Shown here: positions 18,503-29,134 of the stretch, piece after piece
Layout: every line of letters starts with the position of its first letter
Numbering within the stretch: the first letter of the stretch is position 1
Source of the DNA: Actinomadura parmotrematis
GTDB taxonomy: Bacteria > Actinomycetota > Actinomycetes > Streptosporangiales > Streptosporangiaceae
Reading direction: 5' to 3'
Assembly (NCBI RefSeq): GCF_019458805.1
Contig: NZ_JAIBOA010000031.1
Span: 22,902 to 86,901, forward strand
Length of the DNA stretch: 64,000 nt
Notes under the pieces: model-generated
Database searches by the model: none
Told to the model about the DNA's origin: nothing
Seen by the model: the letters and a program-made list of their open reading frames with translations, nothing else
Program-made: the position numbers and the translations under genes

Positions 18503-18922
18503 TCAGGACTGCCAGAGCAGGTGCTCCAGCTCCCGGTCGATGTCGATGTGGTCGCTCTCCTGGCCGGCCGGGACGGCCTGGTAGGTGCGGTGCAGGAACT
18601 CCGCGAGCGGCGACAGCGGCGCCTCGAACAGCGCGTCGCCGAACGGCGACGACAGCGCGATGTTCAGGGTGTCGTCGTCCTGCGGCCCGGCGGGCCACAC
18701 CTCCACGTCCCCGTCCCCGACCTTGCGCACGATCCCCACGGTGAGCAGCTCCCGGGCGAAGATCCACTCCACCGGCTCGTCGTCGCCCACGTAGAACGAC
18801 ATCCTGATGGCGTACGGGTCGTCGGCCGCGTACTCCAGCCCCGCCAGCAGGGGGACGGTCGTGTGGTCGGGGACGACGAGGCGGAGGCCCAGCTCGGCTG
18901 ACACGGTCGTACTGCTGTTCAT
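18503..18922 (-). CDS. ssgB: SsgB-type sporulation / cell-division regulator
   Basis: 139 residues of the SsgA-like family, which exists only in morphologically complex actinomycetes. The family pattern is clear: LGLRLVVPDHTTVPLLAGLEY, DPYAIRMSFYVGDDEPVEWIFARELL, DVEVWP, and LSSPFGDALFEAPLSPLAEFLHRTY, closing with DREL.HLLWQS. In Streptomyces SsgB recruits FtsZ to sporulation septa. Of the paralogues, the length and broad conservation point to SsgB, the member kept in genomes with a single SALP. It ends three bases from sthA with no room for a terminator. About 290 bases of noncoding DNA upstream probably hold its developmental promoter. Confidence 0.88.
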   Translation of the reverse strand: MNSSTTVSAELGLRLVVPDHTTVPLLAGLEYAADDPYAIRMSFYVGDDEPVEWIFARELLTVGIVRKVGDGDVEVWPAGPQDDDTLNIALSSPFGDALFEAPLSPLAEFLHRTYQAVPAGQESDHIDIDRELEHLLWQS

Positions 18923-19199
18923 GGCCTGATTCCTTCGACGTCGGTCCCGCTTGCCTGCGGGTGCTCCGGTGGGTCTGCACTCCCTCTCACGGATGTCCCC
19001 GCGATCTATGACGCGTAACGGAGGGAACTCGCGCGAACATTCCGCGTGACCATGGTCGTGTGAGTGAAGTCACCACCCTCCCGACCTGTACAAAAGCGGG
19101 CAAACGCCGTCCCAGCCCTGCCCACTCCGCTCCCGCTTCACGCCTCCGGGGAACCGCTCTTACCGGCATGTCCGGCTCAAAACGCCCACGTAGCTGCCC

Positions 19200-19205
19200 T
19201 AGGGT
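19200..19205 (+). promoter_or_regulatory. -10 element TAGGGT for a leaderless transcript
   Basis: TAGGGT sits six bases before the GTG at 19212 with no purine-rich ribosome site between, so transcription likely begins at the start codon. No convincing -35 was seen. The rest of 18923-19199 holds no gene that I can support. Confidence 0.5.
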
Positions 19206-19211
19206 AATTTC

Positions 19212-19628
19212 GTGGCCACCAAGCAGGAAACAGATGACCGCCCGTCCCGCCTCGCCCGCTTCCGCGAGCGCATCCGCCGGAACCGGCTCCTCGACACCAC
19301 CTGGCGCGTCGGCGTTTTCAGCGTCGGCGCGACGCTGCTCGCGGGCGGCCTGGTCATGATGGTGACCCCCGGTCCCGGCTTCCTCGGCATCATCCTCGGC
19401 CTCGCCGTCCTCGCCACCGAGTTCGCCTGGGCGCAGCGGGCGCTGCACAAGGCCAAGGAGGCCGCCGAGCGCGCCAAGGAGAAGGCCCTGGACCCCCGCC
19501 GGCGCCGCCGCAACACCATCCTCAGCGTCCTCGGCGGCGTCCTCGTCGCCGCCGCCATCCTCGCCTTCCTCGTCGTCTACGACTTCCACCTGCCCTGGAA
19601 CATCCAGGACTGGACCCCCTGGAACTGA
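19212..19628 (+). CDS. PGPGW-type membrane protein (TIGR02611-like)
   Basis: 138 residues. A basic cytoplasmic N-terminus precedes a hydrophobic region with MMVTPGPGFLGIILGLAVLATEFAWAQRAL, the PGPGW-like signature of a small actinobacterial membrane family. A charged helical stretch (KAKEAAERAKEKALDPRRRRR) and another membrane segment follow, ending PWNIQDWTPWN. The function is unknown. GTG is used as the start and a -10 element lies so close that the message is probably leaderless. Confidence 0.8.
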   Translation: MATKQETDDRPSRLARFRERIRRNRLLDTTWRVGVFSVGATLLAGGLVMMVTPGPGFLGIILGLAVLATEFAWAQRALHKAKEAAERAKEKALDPRRRRRNTILSVLGGVLVAAAILAFLVVYDFHLPWNIQDWTPWN

Positions 19629-19715
19629 CGCCCGACCGTGCGCGAACCACCACCGGAATGCGCTAGAGTTCTGCCTGTCGGGAAACGCCGCAGGCGGCCC
19701 CCGGCGACCGCACCG

Positions 19716-19787
19716 GGGCGATTAGCTCAGTGGGAGAGCGCTTCGTTCACACCGAAGAGGTCACTGGTTCGAACCCAGTATCGCCCA
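19716..19787 (+). tRNA. tRNA-Val(CAC)
   Basis: The acceptor GGGCGAT pairs with ATCGCCC. The anticodon loop TTCACAC sits on stem CTTCG/CGAAG (anticodon CAC), and the T-arm is GGTTCGAACCC. The 3' CCA is not encoded. It is nearly the same in sequence as the tRNA-Val(GAC) at 13095-13169 apart from the anticodon arm. Confidence 0.95.
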
Positions 19788-19799
19788 CCCCAGGTCACA

Positions 19800-19829
19800 G
19801 GCCGGTTCCACTAACGGGACCGGCCTTTT
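19800..19829 (+). terminator. Intrinsic terminator of the tRNA-Val gene
   Basis: A 10-bp stem (GGCCGGTTCC / GGGACCGGCC with one G-U pair), a 6-base loop and a run of four T. It starts 12 bases after the tRNA and is the most classical terminator in the window. Confidence 0.85.
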
Positions 19830-19860
19830 GCATGCCTGAATCGTCCGCTTCTAGGGCCGG

Positions 19861-20793
19861 TCAGGTGAGGCGGGCGTCCGCGGGTGACCGGTCGCAGGCG
19901 AGGAGGGCGGTGCGGGCGGCGCCGAGGAGGCCGGCGTTGCGGCCGAGGGCGAACGGGCGGACGGTCGTCCGCCGGATGAAGTCGAGCGTGACGATCCGCT
20001 CCAGGTGGCGGCGCAGGGGGTCCAAGAGCACCGGTCCCGCCGCCGCGACCCCGCCGCCGATCACGACGCGGTCCAGGTCGCAGACCGCCGCCGTCGAGGC
20101 GATGGCCCGGGCGAGCGCGCCGGTGCCCCGGTCGAACGCGGCGAGCGCCGTCGCGTCGCCGCGGGCGGCGGCCGCGGCGAGGGCGCGGGCGTCGGGGCCG
20201 GTCCAGCCGCGCTCCCGCGCCCACCGGACCATCGACGGGCCGCTGGCGAACGTCTCGACGCACCCGGCCGCGCCGCACGGGCAGGGCGGGCCCGCCGGGT
20301 CCACGACGGTGTGGCCGAGGTGCCCGGCGTTGCCGCTCGGGCCCGGGTAGGGGGCGCCGTTCAGCACCAGGCCGCCGCCGATGCCGGTGGAGACGACGAT
20401 GCCGAGCATCGAGGCGGCGCCCCGCCCCGCGCCGAGCCAGTGCTCGCCCGCGGCGGCGGCGATGCCGTCGCCGACCAGGACGACCGGGACGTCCGGAACG
20501 AGGCCCGCGACCTGCTCGACGAGCCGGAACCCGCGCCAGGACGGGATGTTCACCGGGCTGACGGTCCCGGCGGGAAGGTCGATGGGGCCGGCCGAGGCGA
20601 GCCCGACGGCCGCGGGCGGCGGCGCGCCCGCCAGCAGCGCGCCGAGCAGGCCGCGCAGCCCCTCGCTGAGCCGCGGCTCGGCGGCGGGCGTGCGGATCTC
20701 GCGGTGGCGGTGGACGGCGCCGTCGGCGCCGATCAGGCCGGCGCCGATCGTGGTGCCGCCGATGTCGACGGCGAGCACGGCTCCCTGGTCCAT
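19861..20793 (-). CDS. ROK-family sugar kinase
   Basis: 310 residues without an N-terminal HTH, so it is a kinase rather than a repressor. The phosphate site is LAVDIGGTTIGAGLIG. The catalytic Asp region is VPVVLVGDGIAAAAGEHWLG, followed by GIGGGLVLNG and GNAGHLGHTVVD. The zinc motif CPCGAAGCVETFASG is intact. Likely activity is ATP-dependent phosphorylation of glucose or a related hexose; the exact sugar is not readable. ATG 20793 has GGGAGG upstream. It lies 23 bases after the ROK repressor gene in the same operon and is divergent from a multi-sugar importer, consistent with phosphorylation of the incoming monosaccharide. Confidence 0.85.
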   Translation of the reverse strand: MDQGAVLAVDIGGTTIGAGLIGADGAVHRHREIRTPAAEPRLSEGLRGLLGALLAGAPPPAAVGLASAGPIDLPAGTVSPVNIPSWRGFRLVEQVAGLVPDVPVVLVGDGIAAAAGEHWLGAGRGAASMLGIVVSTGIGGGLVLNGAPYPGPSGNAGHLGHTVVDPAGPPCPCGAAGCVETFASGPSMVRWARERGWTGPDARALAAAAARGDATALAAFDRGTGALARAIASTAAVCDLDRVVIGGGVAAAGPVLLDPLRRHLERIVTLDFIRRTTVRPFALGRNAGLLGAARTALLACDRSPADARLT

Positions 20794-20816
20794 GAACCCT
20801 CCCGTGGGCGTGGTGG

Positions 20817-22058
20817 TCAGTCCGCGAGAAGGGCCGAGAGCTGCGGTGAGTACGCGGCGTGCAGGACGAGCGCGGCCCCGCCGATGACGGCGGCGTCCAC
20901 GCCGAGCGGGGAGCTGGCGACCGCGATCTCCCGGACGTGCCGCGACAGCGGCCGGGTGGCGAGCGCCGCGGTGACCGCGCCGGCGAAGGCGGGCTCGACG
21001 CCGCGGATGCCGTGGCCGCCGAGCACGATGAGGTCCACGTCGGTGATGTTGACGACGTTGACCGCCGCGGTCGCGACGTGCCCGGCGGCCTCGGCGACCA
21101 CCGCGGTCGCCACCGGGTCCCCGGCCGCGGCCGCGGCGAGCACCGCCGGGTGGTCGACCGCCGCGGGCGAGCGGCGGAAGGCCGCCGCGAGCGGGCCGCC
21201 GTCCCGCCCGGCGGCGAGGCGGCGGCGCGCCGCGTCGGTGATCGCGGCCGGGTTGACCAGCCGCTCCAGGCAGCCCCGGTTGCCGCAGTAGCACTCCGGG
21301 CCGTCGGGCATCACGGAGGTGTGCCCGAACTCCCCGGCGTTGAGCGAGCCGCCGCGGAAGACCTGGTGGTTGAGGATCAGGCCGCCGCCGACGCCGGTGC
21401 CGAAGAAGAAGTAGGCGAAGTTGGCGACGCCGCGGCCCGCGCCCGACCAGCGCTCGCCGATCGCGGCGGCGGTGGCGTCGTTGTCCAGCGTCACCGGCAG
21501 CCCGGTCGCCTCGCTGAGCAGCGCCTTCATCGGCACCCGCGTCCAGTTCGCGAGCTGCGGCGGCGCGACGACCATGCCGAGGTCCTGGTCGATCGGGCCG
21601 GGGCTGGCGAGGCCGAGGCCGAGGACCCGGTCGCGCGGCACGTCGGCCTCGCCGAGCACGTCGCCGACGAGCTCCGCCATGGCCGCGACGACGTCCGGGG
21701 GAGCGGCGCCCGCGGGCGTCGGGCGGCGCTTCAGCACCAGCGGGCGGCCGAGCAGGTCGACGACGACGCAGGCGAGCTCGACCGGGTCGAAGTGCACGCC
21801 GACGGCGCTGCCGGCGGCGGCGTTGATCCGCAGCGTGGTGCGCGGCTTGCCGAGCCCGGTGCCCCGGTGCGAGCCGTCCTCGCGCACGATGCCCTCGTCC
21901 AGCAGCCGCCGCACGATGCCCGAGACCGTCTGCGGGGTGAGGCCGGTGCGCTCGGCGATCTCCGCCCGGCTGATGCCGTCGGCGAGCTGGACCTGGTCCA
22001 GCACGATCGCCCGGTTGTACCGCCCCACCCTGGGGAGATTCGTGCCTGCTCGCCGCAC
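20817..22058 (-). CDS. ROK-family transcriptional repressor of the monosaccharide transporter locus
   Basis: 413 residues from GTG 22058, which has GAGG seven bases upstream. The N-terminal helix-turn-helix (SRAEIAERTGLTPQTVSGIVRRLLDEGIV) precedes a ROK ligand domain with AVGVHFDPVELACVVVDL, GTGVGGGLILNH and the zinc motif CYCGNRGCLERLV. It is divergent from the ABC importer and upstream of a ROK kinase, the usual XylR/NagC layout, so it should repress both directions from the AT-rich 22059-22228 interval. The frame is open to 22193 but upstream sequence is promoter-like, so the longer start is rejected. Confidence 0.88.
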   Translation of the reverse strand: MRRAGTNLPRVGRYNRAIVLDQVQLADGISRAEIAERTGLTPQTVSGIVRRLLDEGIVREDGSHRGTGLGKPRTTLRINAAAGSAVGVHFDPVELACVVVDLLGRPLVLKRRPTPAGAAPPDVVAAMAELVGDVLGEADVPRDRVLGLGLASPGPIDQDLGMVVAPPQLANWTRVPMKALLSEATGLPVTLDNDATAAAIGERWSGAGRGVANFAYFFFGTGVGGGLILNHQVFRGGSLNAGEFGHTSVMPDGPECYCGNRGCLERLVNPAAITDAARRRLAAGRDGGPLAAAFRRSPAAVDHPAVLAAAAAGDPVATAVVAEAAGHVATAAVNVVNITDVDLIVLGGHGIRGVEPAFAGAVTAALATRPLSRHVREIAVASSPLGVDAAVIGGAALVLHAAYSPQLSALLAD

Positions 22059-22105
22059 TGGGGGTCCTCTCTGCCGGGCGCCGGGAACAGTCTGCACCGG
22101 CACCG

Positions 22106-22140
22106 TTGACTTTGTAAAACAATTGGATTTAAGTTGTCGC
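22106..22140. promoter_or_regulatory. AT-rich divergent promoter/operator region, ROK repressor to monosaccharide importer
   Basis: A conspicuous AT-rich island in very GC-rich DNA. It contains TTGACT (22106-22111) as a possible plus-strand -35, a central CAATTG and ATTTAAG (22127-22133). The last is the reverse complement of the CTTAAAT heptamer repeated in the promoter of the other ROK-controlled operon (4363-4381). The likely ligand-responsive regulator is the adjacent ROK repressor. Confidence 0.5.
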
Positions 22141-22228
22141 CACGTTACCCACGTCACATCGGATGAGATCAACGGAGCAGGCCGATGCCACACGCACGAG
22201 GCGGGCCGCGGGACGGCGGGGCGGCGCG

Positions 22229-23772
<1,544 letters not shown>

Positions 23773-23776
<4 letters not shown>

Positions 23777-25065
23777 GCCGATACCAGGACCTCAAGAAGA
23801 ACCTCTTCGGAGGCACCACCTCCAACGCCCGCCAGTTCAGCATGATCTTCACGCTGGTGGCGATCGTGCTGCTGTTCCAGGTGCTGACCGACGGCCTCAC
23901 GCTGACGTCGGGCAACCTGATCGCGGTCGTCAGCCAGTACTCCTACATCCTGATCCTCGCCATCGGCATGCTGATGGTGATCGTCGCCGGGCACATCGAC
24001 CTGTCGGTCGGCTCCGTCGCGGCGTTCACCGGCATCGTGGTCGCCAAGTCGATGCAGCAGTGGGACCTGCCCTGGCCCGCCGCGGTCGCGCTCGGCCTGG
24101 CGGTCGGCCTCGCCATCGGCGCCTGGCAGGGGTTCTGGATCGCCTACGTCGGCGTCCCCGCCTTCATCGTGACGCTGGCCGGCATGCTGCTGTTCCGCGG
24201 CGCCAACCAGTACATCGGCAACGCCGACACCGTCGCCGTCCCGCACGGCTTCCGCGCCATCGGCGCCGGCTACCTGCCCGAGGTCGGCCCCGACACCGGG
24301 TACAACAACCTCACCCTGCTGCTCGGCCTGCTCGCCTGCGCCGCCATCGGGTGGCGCGAGTGGCGGGCCCGCCGGATCCGCCGGCAGATGGGCACCGATC
24401 CGGCGCCGGTGTGGGTCTCGGCCCTCCGCCTGGCGGTGATGCTCGGCGTCGTCGTCTTCGCGACGCTGCGCTTCGCGGGCGGCCGCGTCGGCACCAGCTT
24501 CCCGGTGTCGGGCATCATCCTGGCCGCCCTGGTGATCGCCTACTCCTTCTACACGCGCAACACCGCCGGCGGCCGGCACGTCTACGCCGTCGGCGGCAAC
24601 TCCCGCGCCGCCGAGCTGTCGGGCGTGCGGCTCCGGCGCGTCAACTTCCTCGTCATGACGAACATGTCGGTGCTCGCCGCGCTCGCCGGAATGATCTTCG
24701 TGGCGCGGTCGGCCGCCTCCGGCCCCCAGGACGGCCTCAACTGGGAGCTCGACGCGATCGCGGCCGTGTTCATCGGCGGCGCCGCCGTCTCCGGCGGCCT
24801 CGGCACGGTGAGCGGCTCCATCGTCGGCGGCCTGGTCATGGCGCTGCTCAACAACGGCCTGCAGCTCAAGGGCGTCGGCTCGGACCTCGTCCAGATCATC
24901 AAGGGCCTGGTGCTGCTGCTGGCCGCGGCGATCGACGTCTACAACAAGAACCAGGGCCGCTTCTCGGTCATCGAGTCGGTCCTGCGGCCCTTCCGCGGAG
25001 CCCCGCCGCCGCCGGTGGCGGGCGATCCGCTCGTCCCGGCCGGCAAGGCGCCGGCCGCGGACTGA
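23773..25065 (+). CDS. mmsB: Monosaccharide ABC transporter permease (MmsB/GguB-like)
   Basis: 430 residues, longer than RbsC-type permeases and matching the GguB/XylH class, with an extra charged cytoplasmic insertion (GWREWRARRIRRQMGTDP). About ten hydrophobic segments are present. The conserved MLMVIVAGHIDLSVGSVAAF and ELSGVRLRRVNFLVM (docking loop region) are visible. The start overlaps the ATPase stop by four bases. The C-terminus is a Pro/Ala-rich cytoplasmic tail. Confidence 0.9.
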
Positions 25066-25134
25066 CCGGCCCTCCCCCTCCCCACCGCCGCGGCGGTCCC
25101 ACCCCGGAAGTCCACCCAGAAAGGCCATCCCCCC

Positions 25135-26241
25135 ATGCGCACCCTCCTCACCAAGGCCCTCGCGGCAGGCTCGACGGCCCTGCTGCTGCTCGGCCTCGGC
25201 GCCTGCTCCAACGACCGCGAGGGCTCCGGCGACGGCGGCTCGTCCGGCAAGGGCTTCGACGCCGGCGCGGTCGTCGGCGTCGCGCTGCCCGCCAAGACCT
25301 CCGAGAACTGGGTCCTCGCCGGCGACCTGTTCACCAACGGCCTGAAGCAGGCCGGCTTCAAGCCCGACGTGCAGTACGCGGGCGCCTCCACCACGGTCGC
25401 CGACCAGCAGGGGCAGATCTCGGCCATGGTCACCAAGGGCGCCAAGGTCATCGTCATCGGCGCGACCGACGCCGCGCAGCTGTCCACGCAGGTGGCGCAG
25501 GCCAAGCAGGCCGGCGCGGTCGTGATCGCCTACGACCGGCTGATCACCAACACCAAGGACGTCGACTACTACATCGCCTTCGACAACTTCAAGGTCGGCC
25601 AGCTCCAGGGGCAGGCGCTGCTGGACGGCATGAAGGCCAAGAAGCCCAAGGGCCCCTGGAACATCGAGCTGTTCTCCGGCTCGCCCGACGACAACAACTC
25701 GGCCGTCTTCTTCAACGGCGCGATGAGCGTGCTCAAGCCGATGATCGACAAGGGCGAGGTCAAGGTCGGCTCCGGCCAGACCGCGATCAAGCAGACCGCC
25801 ATCCAGGGCTGGAAGGCCGAGGGCGCCCAGCAGCGCATGGACTCGCTGCTGACCTCGACCTACGGCAAGGGCAAGGCCCTCGACGGCGTGCTGTCGCCCA
25901 ACGACACGCTCGCCCGCGCGATCCTCACCTCGGTGAAGGGCGCCGGCAAGCCGACCCCGATCGTCACCGGCCAGGACTCCGAGGTGGAGTCGGTCAAGTC
26001 GATCATGGCCGGGGTGCAGTACTCGACGATCAACAAGGACACCCGCAAGCTCGTCGCCGAGACCGTGAACATGGTCAAGGCGCTGCAGAAGGGCGGCGAC
26101 CCGCAGATCAACGACACCAAGTCCTACAACAACGGCCAGAAGGTGGTCCCGTCGTTCCTGCTGCCGCCGGTCATCGTCACCAAGCAGAACGCCGCCCAGG
26201 CCTACGCCGACGACCCCAAGCTCGGCCCGCTCACCAAGTAG
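25135..26241 (+). CDS. chvE: Multiple-sugar-binding lipoprotein (ChvE-like)
   Basis: 368 residues. The signal peptide ends in the lipobox LGLGAC, so it is a lipoprotein tethered outside the membrane. The body follows ChvE closely: ENWVLAGDLFTNGLKQAGF, VQYAGASTTVADQQGQISAM, VIAYDRLITNTKDVDYYIAF, FDNFKVGQLQGQALLDGM and ELFSGSPDDNN. ChvE proteins bind several aldoses, so the importer is likely broad-range (xylose, glucose, galactose, arabinose). It sits 69 bases after the permease with its own AAAGG site. Confidence 0.9.
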   Translation: MRTLLTKALAAGSTALLLLGLGACSNDREGSGDGGSSGKGFDAGAVVGVALPAKTSENWVLAGDLFTNGLKQAGFKPDVQYAGASTTVADQQGQISAMVTKGAKVIVIGATDAAQLSTQVAQAKQAGAVVIAYDRLITNTKDVDYYIAFDNFKVGQLQGQALLDGMKAKKPKGPWNIELFSGSPDDNNSAVFFNGAMSVLKPMIDKGEVKVGSGQTAIKQTAIQGWKAEGAQQRMDSLLTSTYGKGKALDGVLSPNDTLARAILTSVKGAGKPTPIVTGQDSEVESVKSIMAGVQYSTINKDTRKLVAETVNMVKALQKGGDPQINDTKSYNNGQKVVPSFLLPPVIVTKQNAAQAYADDPKLGPLTK

Positions 26242-26250
26242 CGGCCCGCC

Positions 26251-26299
26251 GGCGGTGCCGCCGCGCGACCCGGCGATCCCGGAGCGCGGCGGCACCGCC
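26251..26299 (+). terminator. Long-arm hairpin after chvE
   Basis: A perfect 16-bp inverted repeat (26251-26266 and 26284-26299, 17-base loop) lies 9 bases beyond the chvE stop. It would end most importer transcripts before manA or act as an attenuating or mRNA-stabilising stem. Confidence 0.65.
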
Positions 26300-26338
26300 G
26301 CCCCGGTCAGTCCGGCCATCGACAGGAGGCGCCCGACC

Positions 26339-27505
26339 GTGAACAGCAGCGCGCCCGGCGACGCGGGCCTCCTCCGGCTGGCCAACCCGGTGCGCACCTA
26401 CGCCTGGGGATCGCGGACGACGCTCGCGGCGCTGCGGCGCAGGACGTGCCCGAGCCCCGAGCCCGAGGCGGAGCTCTGGATCGGCGCGCACCCGGCGGCC
26501 CCGTCGAGGATCGCCGCCGGCCCCGACCTGCCGGCGGCGATCGCCGCCGACCCGCGCGGCCTGCTCGGTCCCGGTCGCGACCGCCTGCCCTTCCTGCTCA
26601 AGATCCTGGCGGTGGCCGCGCCGCTGTCGATCCAGGTCCATCCCGACGCCGCGCGGGCCGCCGCCGGCTTCGCCCGCGAGGAGGCGCGCGGGCTCGCCCG
26701 CGACGACCCGGCGCGCAACTACCGCGACGACTGGCCGAAGCCCGAGCTCGTCTGCGCGCTCAGCCGCTTCGAGGCCCTCTGCGGCTTCCGCGAGCCGGGC
26801 GAGGCGGCGTACCTGCTGCGCGAACCGCGCGGACCCCGGCTGGACCGTGTCGCGGACGCCCTCGCGCAGGGCGGCCCGGCCGCGGCGTTCGCGCTGCTCG
26901 ACGCCTGGCCCGCCGAGGACCGTCCGGCGCTGGTGGCCGAGGTGCGCGGCGGCTCCGCCGGCGCGCACGGCGTCGCGGCCCGCATCGCGCGCGACCGTCC
27001 CGACGACCCCGGCTGCGTCGCCGCGCTGCTGCTGAACCTGGTGGTCCTGCGGCCAGGGCAAGGGTTGTACGTGCGGCCGCGGACCGTCCACGCCTACCTG
27101 CACGGGACCGCCGTGGAGATCATGGCGTCGTCCGACAACGTCCTGCGCGGCGGCCTCACCGCCAAGCACGTCGACCGGGCCGAGTTCGCCGCCGTCGCCG
27201 ACTTCGCGCCAGCGGCGCCCGAGGTCGTGGAGCCCGAGCGGACGCGCGCGGGGGAGGAGCTGTACCCCGCGCCCGTCCGGCAGTTCCGGCTGACCCGGCT
27301 CTGCCCGCTGCCCTCGGTCGCGATCACCGACCCCGGGCCGAGCGCGATCGTGTGCGTGGAGGGCTCGGTCGAGGTTCTCCGCGACGGCCACGCCGAGCGC
27401 CTGAACTCGGGCGAGGCGGTGTTCGTCCCGTACGGCGGCGGCCGCGAGCTCGTCGTCGAGGGCGACGGCCTGGCCTTCCGCGCCTCGGCGCCGCCGCCGG
27501 CGTAA
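26339..27505 (+). CDS. manA: Mannose-6-phosphate isomerase, class I
   Basis: 388 residues of the zinc cupin-type I phosphomannose isomerase family. Metal and substrate motifs are PLSIQVHPD, KPELVCALSRFEALCGF, and the C-terminal half region AYLHGTAVEIMASSDNVLRGGLTAKHVD. It interconverts mannose 6-phosphate and fructose 6-phosphate. GTG 26339 has AGGAGG ten bases upstream. The gene follows the sugar importer on the same strand behind a hairpin, so a role in feeding imported hexoses into glycolysis is plausible. Confidence 0.9.
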   Translation: MNSSAPGDAGLLRLANPVRTYAWGSRTTLAALRRRTCPSPEPEAELWIGAHPAAPSRIAAGPDLPAAIAADPRGLLGPGRDRLPFLLKILAVAAPLSIQVHPDAARAAAGFAREEARGLARDDPARNYRDDWPKPELVCALSRFEALCGFREPGEAAYLLREPRGPRLDRVADALAQGGPAAAFALLDAWPAEDRPALVAEVRGGSAGAHGVAARIARDRPDDPGCVAALLLNLVVLRPGQGLYVRPRTVHAYLHGTAVEIMASSDNVLRGGLTAKHVDRAEFAAVADFAPAAPEVVEPERTRAGEELYPAPVRQFRLTRLCPLPSVAITDPGPSAIVCVEGSVEVLRDGHAERLNSGEAVFVPYGGGRELVVEGDGLAFRASAPPPA

Positions 27506-27532
27506 GCGGCGCGGCACGAGAACGCGCGCCGC
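27506..27532. terminator. Bidirectional terminator between manA and the amidohydrolase gene
   Basis: An 8-bp GC stem (GCGGCGCG at 27506-27513, CGCGCCGC at 27525-27532) fills the gap between two convergent stops. Confidence 0.6.
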
Positions 27533-29134
27533 TCAGGCGCGGGGCGAGGGGCGTTCCAGGAGGCCGCTGTGGACGGGGGTTCCGGCGAGGTAGGTGGCGA
27601 TCACATCGAGTCCGGCGACGTCCTCGGGGGCGACGGCGAGCGGGTCGGCGGAGAGCACGACGAGGTCGGCGTACTTGCCGGGGGTCACCGAGCCGATGAC
27701 GTCGTCGGCCAGCAGCTGCCAGGCCGCGTCGATGGTCTGGGCGCGCAGCGCCTGGGCGACGCCGAGCCGCTCGTCGCGGCCCAGCGTCCGTCCGCCGCGG
27801 GTGGTGCGGGTCGCGGCGACGCCGATGTTGTGCAGGGGGTCGGTCGGCGTGACGGGGGAGTCGTTGTGCAGCGACACCCGCATGCCCGAGCGCACGGCGG
27901 TACCGGCGGGAGCCCAGCGTTCGGCGACCTCGGGGCCGAACAGGTCGTCGGCGAGGATCTCGCCCCAGTAGTGCAGGTGGTCGGGGAACAGGCTGCAGGT
28001 GACGCCGAGGCCGTGGGCGCGGGCGAACTGGTCGGGCCGCATGGAGCTGACGTGCTCCAGCCGCAGTTGCGGCGGTCCGGACGGCGCCCGCCCGCCGGTC
28101 AGGTCCGCCCACACGTCCAGGACGAGGTCGATGGCGGCGTCGCCGTTGGCGTGGCAGGCCAGCTGCCAGCCGGCCGCCCCGTACGCCCGGAAGGTCTCGG
28201 TGAGCCCGGCGTGGTCGTAGCGGACGGGGGCGCGGTGCCCGGGGGCGAGGCCCAGCCCGCGGACGGCGGGGGTGTCGAGGTAGGGGAAGGTCGCGGCGAG
28301 GCCGCCGGTCCAAGGCGACCCGTCCGCCCAGACCTTGATGCCGATCTGGCGGATGAGGTCGTCGCCGGTGCCGGGGGTGGTCTGGCTGGTCAGGGCGGGC
28401 GTGGCGGGTTCGTAGAGGCGCAGCCGCGTGTCGATGCCCTTGCGGGCGGCCTGGAGCGCGGGCCGGTAGGCGGGGGCGAAGCCCATGTCGCTCATGGTGG
28501 TGACGCCCCGGGCCGCCATCCGGGCGCTCTGCGCGGCCATCGCCGGCTCGAACCCGGAGCCGAGGAGGTGGGCGAACAGCGCGCCGGTGACGCGGCCGAT
28601 CGCCTCCGGACCCGTGACCGTGCCGTCCGGATCGCCGCCGGGAAGGCCGGCCCGGTGCAGGGCGGCGGAGTTGCAGTAGGCGACGTGCCCGGAGTTGTGC
28701 AGGATCACCAGGGGCAGGTCGGGGGCGCGCTCGTCCAGCCAGGCGAGGTCGGGGCGGGGCAGTCCCTTCTGGAGGAGGGGATCCCAGCCGTTGCAGAGGA
28801 CGCCGTGCGGGGGCCGGGCGGCCACGGCCCGCCGGAGCGCGGCGAGGACGCCCGCGGCGTCGGGCACGGTGACCGGGCGGATGTCGGTCACGCCGTCGGC
28901 GGCGCCGAGCGCGTCGGCGACGAAGTGGCCGTGGGCCTCCACGAAGCCCGGCAGGATGCAGCCGTCCCCGGCGTGGGCGACCTGGGTGTGCGGGCCGTGC
29001 AGCCCGTCGAGGTCGGCCGGGTCGCCCACCGCGAGGACGCGGCCGTCGCGGATCGCCACGCCGCCCGCGCGGGGGCGCCGCGGGTCGAGCGTGACGACGT
29101 CGCCGATGATGACCAGCTCGGCGGGGCCGGTCAT
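27533..29134 (-). CDS. Amidohydrolase family protein (YtcJ-like)
   Basis: 533 residues. The family start DVVTLDPRRPRAGGVAIRDGRVLAVG is followed by the metal motif PGFVEAHGHFVAD (HxH), a central WLDERAPDLPLVILHNSGHVAYCNS, WQLACHANGDAAIDL and a terminal KYADLVVLSADPLAV. This is the imidazolonepropionase-like/YtcJ branch, with cytoplasmic hydrolytic enzymes of mostly unknown substrate (formamides, N-acyl compounds). Its start overlaps the stop of the M20 hydrolase gene (ATGA). It is the last gene of the peptide-transporter operon. Confidence 0.85.
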   Translation of the reverse strand: MTGPAELVIIGDVVTLDPRRPRAGGVAIRDGRVLAVGDPADLDGLHGPHTQVAHAGDGCILPGFVEAHGHFVADALGAADGVTDIRPVTVPDAAGVLAALRRAVAARPPHGVLCNGWDPLLQKGLPRPDLAWLDERAPDLPLVILHNSGHVAYCNSAALHRAGLPGGDPDGTVTGPEAIGRVTGALFAHLLGSGFEPAMAAQSARMAARGVTTMSDMGFAPAYRPALQAARKGIDTRLRLYEPATPALTSQTTPGTGDDLIRQIGIKVWADGSPWTGGLAATFPYLDTPAVRGLGLAPGHRAPVRYDHAGLTETFRAYGAAGWQLACHANGDAAIDLVLDVWADLTGGRAPSGPPQLRLEHVSSMRPDQFARAHGLGVTCSLFPDHLHYWGEILADDLFGPEVAERWAPAGTAVRSGMRVSLHNDSPVTPTDPLHNIGVAATRTTRGGRTLGRDERLGVAQALRAQTIDAAWQLLADDVIGSVTPGKYADLVVLSADPLAVAPEDVAGLDVIATYLAGTPVHSGLLERPSPRA